In this document: positions 5,988 to 10,128 of the stretch, piece after piece
How positions within the stretch are numbered: the first letter of the stretch is position 1
Layout: each line of letters starts with the position of its first letter
NCBI GenBank assembly: GCA_938011325.1
Contig: CALLUD010000017.1
Span: forward strand, 1 to 10,128
Direction: 5' to 3'
Length of the DNA stretch: 10,128 nucleotides
Source: an uncultured Spartobacteria bacterium
GTDB taxonomy: Bacteria; Verrucomicrobiota; Verrucomicrobiia; Chthoniobacterales; JAATET01
Notes under the pieces: generated by a model
What the model was told of the DNA's origin: nothing
The model's input: only the letters and a program-made list of their open reading frames with translations
The model's database searches: none
Made by a program: the position numbers and the translations under genes

Positions 5988-6093
5988 TGCAACCGCGCGC
6001 GAAAGCGCGCGACCTGCAACCCGCAGCTTGCAACAGCGCCTCGGCGCTCTGCAACGGTCGCGCAGCGACCATGCAACCGCGCGCGCAGCGCGC
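5988..6093 (+). repeat. TGCAAC-separated mini-hairpin array
   Basis: The hexamer TGCAAC occurs at 5988, 6015, 6029, 6050 and 6072. Between and after the copies sit short stem-loops of different sequence but similar geometry: CGCGCGC/GCGCGCG with loop GAAA (5994-6011), AGCGCC/GGCGCT (6035-6048), GGTCGC/GCGACC with loop GCA (6056-6070) and GCGCGC/GCGCGC with loop GCA (6079-6093). One spacer (6021-6028) has no stem. Bases 6022-6072 recur exactly at 6730-6780. No gene is seen between 5965 and 6145. Confidence 0.9.
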
Positions 6094-6145
6094 CATGCGC
6101 GCGGTGCTTCGGTGGGCGGTCTTTCGGTAAGTCGGATATCTGACG

Positions 6146-6532
6146 GTGAAAGTCGATTCGTGGCGGGATCTCGATGCGTATCGGAGCGCGTTCTCGCTGC
6201 AACAGGCGATATTCCGGGAGTCAAAGACATGGCCGAAAACGGAAGGATACGCGCTGACCGACCAGATCCGTCGTTCGTCTCGTTCCATTGGTTCCAACAT
6301 CGCTGAAGCCTGGGCCAAGCGACGATATCCCGCACATTTTCTATCGAAACTTACCGACGCGGATGGAGAGCTGCAGGAGGTTCTTCACTGGCTGGAAACT
6401 GCCGCTGCATGCGGATATCTCCCCGCGGAAGAGCATTCAAAGCTCCAGGAAGAAGCAGTCAGGCTGGGGAAACAGCTGGGAAGCATGATCAATCGTCACG
6501 AATCCTTTTGCTTCCAGGGAAACAGGGAATAG
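6146..6532 (+). CDS. Four helix bundle protein (intervening-sequence family), copy 3
   Basis: A 128-residue protein with a complete family core: SWRDLDAYRSAFSL (5-18), the turn YALTDQIRRSSRSIGSNIAE (35-54), FLSKLTDADGELQEVLHWLE (65-84) and the GYLP turn (90-93). The start is GTG at 6146, the first usable codon before the conserved SWRDL; no Shine-Dalgarno is visible. The last residues (about FQGNRE) and the TAG are encoded by a period-8 purine repeat (6515-6561), so the C-terminus is made of repeat sequence and likely varies between strains. The upstream flank is the TGCAAC hairpin array. Function unknown. Confidence 0.88.
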   Translation: MKVDSWRDLDAYRSAFSLQQAIFRESKTWPKTEGYALTDQIRRSSRSIGSNIAEAWAKRRYPAHFLSKLTDADGELQEVLHWLETAAACGYLPAEEHSKLQEEAVRLGKQLGSMINRHESFCFQGNRE

Positions 6533-6561
6533 GGAAACAGGGAAAGGCTGAAAGGCTGAGC
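6515..6561 (+). repeat. Purine octamer array overlapping the end of copy 3
   Basis: GAAA-type cores at 6519, 6527, 6534, 6542, 6550 and 6558 (spacings 8, 7, 8, 8, 8). Units read CAGGGAAA changing to GGCTGAAA. The array starts inside the coding region, includes the TAG and continues past it. Confidence 0.9.
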
Positions 6562-6565
6562 ACCG

Positions 6566-6614
6566 GCGCCAGGGATGGCGCGGGGCAGCCTGCCTGAAAG
6601 GCAGCCCGAAGGGC
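6566..6614 (+). other. Run of three small hairpins
   Basis: GCGCC/GGCGC with loop AGGGAT (6566-6581), CTGCC/GGCAG with loop TGAAA (6590-6604) and GCCC/GGGC with loop GAA (6604-6614). No T-tract follows, so they are not convincing terminators. They resemble the mini-hairpins of the TGCAAC array without the hexamer. Confidence 0.65.
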
Positions 6615-6642
6615 GAGACGCGCGGGAGCGTGCGAGGCAAAT

Positions 6643-6704
6643 TCCGAAATACTGAAAATCTGAAACACGGAAACACCAGCCACCGGCTTCCGAATTACCG
6701 AAAC
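6643..6704 (+). repeat. Second purine octamer array (GAAA core)
   Basis: GAAA cores at 6646, 6654, 6662 and 6670 are exactly 8 apart; a second pair, GAAT at 6692 and GAAA at 6700, is again 8 apart. No gene end touches this array, unlike those at 990, 3912 and 6515. Confidence 0.8.
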
Positions 6705-6729
6705 ACCGCGCGCGCTCAGCGCCGCAACA

Positions 6730-6780
6730 CGCAGCTTGCAACAGCGCCTCGGCGCTCTGCAACGGTCGCGCAGCGACCAT
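6730..6780 (+). repeat. 51-bp exact copy of part of the TGCAAC hairpin array
   Basis: Identical over 51 bases to 6022-6072, including two hairpins and two TGCAAC hexamers. The perfect identity implies recent duplication or gene conversion across about 700 bases that include the third four-helix ORF. Confidence 0.95.
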
Positions 6781-6810
6781 CCGGTATGCCTCATGCCTGC
6801 GCTGCCCTGA

Positions 6811-6886
6811 CGCTCGTCTCTCGACTTTCGACGCTCGTCTCCGTTCAGCCCACTTGTGCTCCTTGCGCCTCTTTGCGGCAACCCCG
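6811..6886 (+). repeat. CTCG heptamers and a fragment of the 56-bp repeat
   Basis: Four heptamers in register (CGCTCGT, CTCTCGA, CTTTCGA, CGCTCGT; 6811-6838), the same type as at 2411-2445. Bases 6871-6886 match the first 16 bases of the 56-bp repeat at 2361. I see no gene between 6533 and 6964; the stretch is repeats and hairpins. Confidence 0.8.
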
Positions 6887-6905
6887 CGAAGCGCATTGCG
6901 GGCAT

Positions 6906-6945
6906 GACAAAACCCGGCGCGCACGACACCGGGTCTTGCTTTTTC
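6906..6945. terminator. Bidirectional intrinsic terminator
   Basis: ACCCGG (6912-6917) and CCGGGT (6929-6934) form a GC-rich stem. On the plus strand it is followed by CTTGCTTTTT; on the minus strand the stem is followed by TTTGTC. It lies 31 bases beyond the stop of the minus-strand gene at 6965 and is well placed to end its transcript, and could also stop read-through from the plus-strand genes. Confidence 0.7.
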
Positions 6946-6964
6946 CCCCTTGGAAGTCCGCCGC

Positions 6965-7348
6965 TTACGCGGCTTCCTTCAGGGGATCTGGCGTCGCGGC
7001 GGCCGAATTGACTTTCCGGGTCAGGCCGCTGCGGCGTTCACTTTTCGGGATGAATCCCAGAGCCCGGTAAAGCGGGCTGTCTGGTCCATGGTCCGGATCG
7101 CTCCGGACGCCATTAACCATCAGCTCGATCTTTTCCCGGCTCACTGCATCGGCCGCGTTGCGGCGGCCGATTGCTGCGGAGCGCAGCATTTCCAGCACCT
7201 GGATGGTCTGCCGCTCTTCGAACGAGGCTCGTGTCCCTGCGATGAACTGCTCGAGGGTCATGCCTCCGAACGATGACTCCGCAGCAAGCTCGGTCCAGGC
7301 TTTTTCGAACCGGGCGATGCGGGTTGTGATCAACTCCTTGCTAGGCAT
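6965..7348 (-). CDS. Hypothetical protein with C-terminal SERRSGLTRK tail
   Basis: I cannot assign a function. The 127-residue product is charged, has no signal peptide or membrane segment, and looks mostly helical in its first 75 residues, which include RFEKAWTELAAESSFGGMTL (13-32), a helix-turn stretch, and a likely long helix around 42-75. Next comes PDHGPDSPLYRALGFIPKSE (85-104) and a basic SGLTRK tail (107-112). I have the impression of similar proteins ending in GPDSPLY.A.G...KSER.SGLTRK in Verrucomicrobiota and Planctomycetota, but that is memory, not a search. The start is well supported: AAAGGAG lies about eight bases upstream of the ATG at 7348. It is the only clear minus-strand gene and ends at a good terminator. 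Its leader can fold over the start codon (7346-7387). Confidence 0.85.
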   Translation of the reverse strand: MPSKELITTRIARFEKAWTELAAESSFGGMTLEQFIAGTRASFEERQTIQVLEMLRSAAIGRRNAADAVSREKIELMVNGVRSDPDHGPDSPLYRALGFIPKSERRSGLTRKVNSAAATPDPLKEAA

Positions 7349-7387
7349 ATCCGTTTTCTCCTTTCTAACCGCCCCACGGCGGATATG
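7346..7387 (-). promoter_or_regulatory. Leader hairpin covering the start codon of the 6965-7348 gene
   Basis: On the minus strand CATATCCG (7387-7380) is the perfect reverse complement of CGGATATG (7353-7346), whose last three bases are the ATG. The ribosome-binding AAAGGAG lies in the enclosed loop, and an alternative inner stem CCGCC/GGCGG competes for part of the same bases. Such a fold could hide or expose the start. The pairing is seen; regulation is inference. Confidence 0.45.
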
Positions 7388-7635
7388 GCCTCCGGAGAAA
7401 AGAACCCCTCATCCGTGCCGGTCGTGCGCCAACGCGGCGTCCGGATCCTTCCCATTCCGAAAGTCCAGAGCCATCTGAGGCCAGATACAGCTCCTCTTCG
7501 GCGCGGTCACTTTTGCGAACAGACTCTCCCCGGTCAAGGCGGAATTGTTCCGCAAATGGGCAAAAAACCACAACGGGTGGGGTAATTGGGGTCCAACGTC
7601 CCGAGGAACAGTGTATTTTCGCGAGGAACCGCCGT

Positions 7636-7761
7636 TTGGAGAAGCTTCCCAAGTGGTTGACGAAAGATCCAAAGTCGTTGACGAAGCATCCCAGGCACTT
7701 GACGAAGCTCTCCAACGGCTTGACGAAAGATCCCAGGCGGTTGACGAAAGGGTTCCAACGG
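7636..7761. repeat. 21-bp tandem repeat, six units
   Basis: Units begin at 7636 (degenerate), 7657, 7678, 7699, 7720 and 7741, each opening with TTGACGAA (TTGGAGAA in the first). The remaining 13 bases vary. Because 21 is a multiple of three, five of the six frames stay open and encode heptads, for example DERSKVV/DEASQAL on the plus strand and SFVNHLG/SFVNDFG on the minus strand. I do not call a gene here: no frame has a supported start, and openness is explained by the repeat. Confidence 0.92.
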
Positions 7762-7871
7762 CTTTTCCCCTTTCGTCGGCCTTCACTTCCTTTTGAAAAT
7801 GTGGTTGACGAAGTTCGTCATCCAAAAAGTCAAAAGGAATCGGTCGTTGGAAAGCTTCGTCAACCACTTGG
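7743..7871. repeat. Nested inverted repeats next to the 21-bp array
   Basis: Stem 1: GACGAAAGGG (7743-7752) with CCCTTTCGTC (7768-7777). Stem 2 is a long palindrome centred on 7813: TGACGAA/TTCGTCA (7806-7820) and, in the same register, TTCCTTTTGA (7787-7796) with TCAAAAGGAA (7830-7839). Stem 3: CGTCAACCACTTGG (7858-7871) is the exact reverse complement of 7649-7662 in the tandem array. Thus about one and a half array units are present in inverted orientation. Confidence 0.88.
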
Positions 7872-8071
7872 AAAGAACGAAAAAGTGCTTCGCAGCGACG
7901 AAACGGCGCGTGTTTCACGCGTCCGTCCTGTTGAGATGTTTCGGTATCTCTGTGTTTCCGTGATCCGAACGGCTTGGTCGCGTCGCCAGGCACTCGAAAG
8001 AGACGAAGCGTCAACTTGCAACCAGCAACAACCGAGTCTGAAGGTCGAGAATCTGAGGGCCTAACTGAGAG
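7872..8071. other. Intergenic stretch without a supported gene
   Basis: Contains a 6-bp stem, CGCGTG/CACGCG with loop TTT (7907-7921), and one isolated TTGCAAC near 8013. With the 21-bp array and its palindromes, the whole of 7388-8071 has open frames on both strands, but none has a credible start, ribosome binding site or recognisable domain. Confidence 0.5.
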
Positions 8072-8287
8072 TCAAAACGGCTCTTGGGCGTCATGGGATA
8101 TTCCGGCCAGCGTCGTGGGAAACAAGGTTATCTCCTGTTCAAAGAAGCAATTCCCCACGTTAGGTACTGAGAGATCAGAATGCCGAAGTGGTGAAGACGG
8201 CTCATCGGTCCGCTTCTGATTTGGGGTAAAGGAGATCACAAGCCCCCCTGCAAGGATCAATCCGAATCGAAGGAATGCACGAGTCAT
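8072..8287 (-). CDS. Possible small exported peptide (71 residues), unrecognised
   Basis: I do not recognise this protein. Its N-terminus looks like a signal sequence: MTRAFLRFGLILAGGL (1-16) gives a basic start and a hydrophobic core, followed by VISFTPNQK. The rest is polar with a single Cys. Support for translation: AGGA lies five bases before the ATG at 8287, and a TATAAC -10-like hexamer (8309-8314, minus strand) lies upstream. It would be divergent from cmk. Against: it is short, without family evidence, and next to repeat-rich DNA where chance ORFs abound. Confidence 0.4.
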   Translation of the reverse strand: MTRAFLRFGLILAGGLVISFTPNQKRTDEPSSPLRHSDLSVPNVGNCFFEQEITLFPTTLAGISHDAQEPF

Positions 8288-8409
8288 GGATGTCCTGAGT
8301 TCAAGGGCGTTATAGCTTGGGACATCCCGGAAGCCACCGGTTTGATGTAACGATTTTGAGACATTCGTAACGGTGTCCAGACGAGCAAAATAACCTGCAG
8401 GAGAAAGCG
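8288..8409. promoter_or_regulatory. Divergent intergenic region before cmk
   Basis: 122 bases between the putative minus-strand peptide and cmk. A minus-strand TATAAC (8309-8314) is the only good -10-like hexamer I see. On the plus side AGGAG (8399-8403), inside the palindrome CCTGCAGG, is a clear ribosome binding site six bases before the cmk ATG. I cannot place the cmk promoter with confidence. Confidence 0.4.
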
Positions 8410-9036
8410 ATGATCATTGCGATGGATGGAACGGCTGCGTCGGGAAAGAGCACGATCGCAAGGGCACTCGCCGAAAACCTACGTTGGAATTACTTGAATT
8501 CCGGCGCCCTTTATCGGGCATGGGCCCATTTTTTCCTCGAGAAGAGCGTGGAACCGGAGGAGGAGGCCGTAAGGCCATATCTGGGCACGCATTCCGGGCC
8601 GCTTCTCATGCTCCAAAGCAGGGTCTTTGGGGTCGGGCTGGGGGAGCGAATTCTGGACGGCGAACTGGTGGAAGAGAGCGTAAATCGTGCCGTCGCGAGC
8701 TATGCGCGCATTCCCTCGTTGCGTGCTCTGGTGACAGGTTCTCTCCGATCCGCTGTTGAGGGGATGAATGCCGTGGTGGAAGGGCGGGATATTGGAACGG
8801 CCGTCTTTCCGGACGCGGCTTTGAAATTTTTTCTGGATGCTGACCCGAAGATTCGCCGAAAGCGTCGCTCTGCGCAGGGATTTCAGGATGAAATCAGTGC
8901 TCGCGACCGGGAGGATTCCACTCGAAGCTGTGCGCCGCTTGCCATTCCGGCGGATGCGATCCGGGTGGATACCGGATATCTCGCACCGAACGAGATCGTT
9001 GGCATGATGCTGGACGTCGTGAGGGAGCGGCTATAG
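8410..9036 (+). CDS. cmk: Cytidylate kinase ((d)CMP kinase)
   Basis: Cytoplasmic enzyme that phosphorylates CMP and dCMP to the diphosphates with ATP; in a glycan locus it also recycles CMP released from CMP-sugars. The P-loop GTAASGKST spans residues 7-15. NSGALYRA (30-37) corresponds to the usual DTGAMYRA of the CMP site. EGRDIGTAVFPDAALKFFLDAD (124-145, in two halves) and RDREDSTR (165-172) with APL and DAIRVDT (182-188) are family signatures. At 208 residues it is shorter than E. coli Cmk (about 227), with the difference mostly in the lid region after RRKRR (149-153). Start supported by AGGAG six bases upstream. Compared with the left-hand genes, it has a normal leader. A housekeeping copy may exist elsewhere. 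Confidence 0.93.
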   Translation: MIIAMDGTAASGKSTIARALAENLRWNYLNSGALYRAWAHFFLEKSVEPEEEAVRPYLGTHSGPLLMLQSRVFGVGLGERILDGELVEESVNRAVASYARIPSLRALVTGSLRSAVEGMNAVVEGRDIGTAVFPDAALKFFLDADPKIRRKRRSAQGFQDEISARDREDSTRSCAPLAIPADAIRVDTGYLAPNEIVGMMLDVVRERL

Positions 9037-9058
9037 ATTTGGCTATACATGTTATCCG

Positions 9059-9085
9059 TTGACTTATTATGCACAACGGTATACC
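9059..9085 (+). promoter_or_regulatory. Weak sigma-70-like promoter before the methyltransferase
   Basis: TTGACT (9059-9064) and TATACC (9080-9085) are separated by 15 bases, shorter than the preferred 17. They sit in the 75-base gap between cmk and the methyltransferase start at 9112. Plausible but not compelling. Confidence 0.3.
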
Positions 9086-9111
9086 ACATCGGAACGCACA
9101 AGGGAGCGAAT

Positions 9112-9804
9112 ATGATTGCGAAGTTAAAAAAAGCGTTGTTTAGTCCGATGCCCTTAAACGAGTTCCGCGATTACGATGAGTACTGGGAAAAGCGGAAGAA
9201 TGTCCCGCTGCTGCACCGGTATCAGGTAGTTGCCGATCGCATAAATGATGGCTCTCGCGTAATAGACATAGGATGTGGAGAAGGAACGTTTCTTGAGTAT
9301 CTTCTTTCGAAAAAGTCGAATTGCAGGGTCTTCGGGCTGGATGTTTCATCTGTGGCAATTAGGAGGCTTCGAGAAAAAGGAATTCACGGTGCCGTTATTG
9401 GAGAGGTTGAACCTTCGTCAATTTTCGACGGTGAATGTGACTATGTAGTGTTGATGGAAGTGCTGGAACATGTGCAGGACGCTGAGGGGCTATTCCTTAC
9501 TGCAGCAACGTTTAAGCCGAAATCGATTTTCGTCTCTATTCCTAATTCTGGGTATATACTTAATAGGTTAAGATTGTTGTTTGGTCGATTTCCAATAACA
9601 GCGATTGTTTTTCATATGAAAGAGCATATTCGCTTTTGGACGGTGCGTGACTTTAAGGAGTGGACTTATCACTTGGGATGGTATGTTCATTCGTGTGTTG
9701 GACAGGAACGGGCCCAAAAGTGCTTGCCGAGAATGTTGCTTCGCATCTGGCCTGAAATGTTTGCGAATCAAGTTATTTTCGAGGTAAGGCCCCTTTCACA
9801 GTGA
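9112..9804 (+). CDS. Class I SAM-dependent methyltransferase (MetW-like / Methyltransf_11/23 type)
   Basis: A 230-residue Rossmann-fold methyltransferase. Motif I is RVIDIGCGEGTFLEYL (49-64), the ribose-binding acid is D77 in GLDVSS, and the post-motif stretch YVVLMEVLEHVQDAE (111-125) is typical of MetW/UbiG-like enzymes. HIRFWTVRDFKEW (172-184) is a motif common in enzymes that act on glycans or lipid-linked sugars. The substrate is unknown; sugar O-methylation of the polysaccharide is inferred from context only. The start at 9112 is preferred over 9049 because AGGGAG lies five bases upstream and the extra 21 residues would be unrelated. The gene is noticeably more AT-rich, with TTA and AGG/AGA codons, than the rest of the window, which suggests separate acquisition. 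Confidence 0.85.
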   Translation: MIAKLKKALFSPMPLNEFRDYDEYWEKRKNVPLLHRYQVVADRINDGSRVIDIGCGEGTFLEYLLSKKSNCRVFGLDVSSVAIRRLREKGIHGAVIGEVEPSSIFDGECDYVVLMEVLEHVQDAEGLFLTAATFKPKSIFVSIPNSGYILNRLRLLFGRFPITAIVFHMKEHIRFWTVRDFKEWTYHLGWYVHSCVGQERAQKCLPRMLLRIWPEMFANQVIFEVRPLSQ

Positions 9805-9874
9805 GTTTACAAATTGGGTCGAGTCAAAAGGACGTGTGCATAAGCCTTGACGCCGGTTTCACTTATTTGACTAA

Positions 9875-10128
9875 ATGAACACCGAGGCCTTCTGCGATTT
9901 CCCGAAGATATTCGGAATCCGAAATCCTATTATTTTGATTGGCTTTGGTATCCTCATCTGGTACTTGACCAGCGAAGGGGTGACCGAGGCTTGGTATCGG
10001 TGGAAGGAGTCGCAGGTTCCTTCCACCCAGCCGTGGATGATCGATTGGCCCACGGAAGAAAATGCCGTGTCGAGGGGATTTCGAGACTTTCAGCCGCGGG
10101 AAATGAGCGATCGGGAGAGGGAGCTTTT
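9875..10128 (+). CDS. Membrane-anchored protein, 5' part, possibly exosortase-associated EpsI-type
   Basis: Reading frame open from the ATG at 9875 to the window end (84 complete codons); an in-frame TAA immediately precedes the ATG. Residues 1-17 are hydrophilic, then NPIILIGFGILIWYLT (18-33) is a single membrane helix. Then come AWYRWKESQVPSTQPW (40-55) and FRDFQPREMSDRERELL (69-85, last residue inferred). The pattern of one helix, WYR.(H/K)E, a Trp-Pro segment and a later RE.E..L reminds me of EpsI/exosortase-associated proteins from Verrucomicrobiota, which suits an exopolysaccharide locus, but this rests on memory and an incomplete sequence. No Shine-Dalgarno is evident. It starts 70 bases after the methyltransferase stop. 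That it is a gene is likely; its function is uncertain. Confidence 0.65.
   Translation, partial: MNTEAFCDFPKIFGIRNPIILIGFGILIWYLTSEGVTEAWYRWKESQVPSTQPWMIDWPTEENAVSRGFRDFQPREMSDREREL

Noticed and set aside
5988..6093. CRISPR array
   Set aside because: The constant unit is only 6 bases, spacings vary from 14 to 27, and the variable parts are self-complementary.
5791..6335. Overlapping minus-strand open frames across the TGCAAC array
   Set aside because: They arise from GC-rich palindromic repeats and the complement of four-helix ORFs; no start signal or family match.
7365..7715. Minus-strand open frame with SFVNHLG-type heptads
   Set aside because: Same cause as the plus-strand heptad frame; it runs into the leader of the well-supported gene at 7348.
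7513..8064. Plus-strand open frame across the 21-bp repeat, with LTKDPKS-type heptads
   Set aside because: Openness follows from a stop-free 21-bp unit, four other frames are also open, and no ribosome site or domain supports it.
9049..9111. Earlier start for the methyltransferase
   Set aside because: No ribosome binding site before 9049, whereas AGGGAG precedes the ATG at 9112; the extra residues look unrelated.

Overview
The window looks like part of a surface-polysaccharide locus from a GC-rich Gram-negative bacterium. My best guess is the Verrucomicrobiota, an inference from three things: four-helix-bundle ORFs sitting between nucleotide-sugar genes, the style of the repeats, and a minus-strand protein ending in a ...SERRSGLTRK... 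tail. Nothing here proves the taxon.

Layout. The left half (1-5512) carries plus-strand sugar-nucleotide genes: a UDP-glucuronate decarboxylase (66-1001), a CysQ-type phosphatase (1123-1896), a UDP-glucose 6-dehydrogenase (2549-3925) and a GDP-mannose 4,6-dehydratase (4466-5512). Ugd would supply UDP-glucuronate, the decarboxylase would turn it into UDP-xylose, and Gmd would open the GDP-fucose/rhamnose branch. Three divergent four-helix-bundle (23S intervening-sequence-type) ORFs lie around gmd: 4047-4418, 5578-5964 and 6146-6532. From 6533 to 8409 the DNA is mostly repeats, hairpins and one minus-strand gene of unknown function (6965-7348), plus a possible small exported peptide (8072-8287, minus). 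On the right are cytidylate kinase (8410-9036), an AT-richer SAM methyltransferase (9112-9804) and a membrane-anchored protein that runs off the window (from 9875), which resembles exosortase-associated EpsI-type proteins.

The intergenic DNA is the most striking part. Short repeats in strict register occupy the gaps, with fixed polarity: purine-rich units (core GAAA, period 8; core CGAG, period 7) follow genes, and pyrimidine-rich units (core TTTC or CTCG) precede them. The TTTC octamers run in register into the start codons of the decarboxylase, cysQ, the first four-helix ORF and gmd; GAAA octamers start inside the last codons of the decarboxylase, ugd and the third four-helix ORF. Purine array, about 55-65 nt linker, pyrimidine array recurs three times (about 990-1137, 2119-2244, 3912-4048), so it may be an undescribed inverted-repeat gene-boundary element. 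The nucleotide-sugar genes with these leaders have no visible Shine-Dalgarno, whereas the minus-strand gene, cmk and the methyltransferase do.

Other unusual structures are an array of different mini-hairpins separated by the hexamer TGCAAC (5988-6093, with a 51-bp exact copy at 6730-6780), inverted GC-rich repeats bracketing the second four-helix ORF, and a 21-bp tandem repeat open in five of six frames and embedded in nested palindromes (7636-7871).
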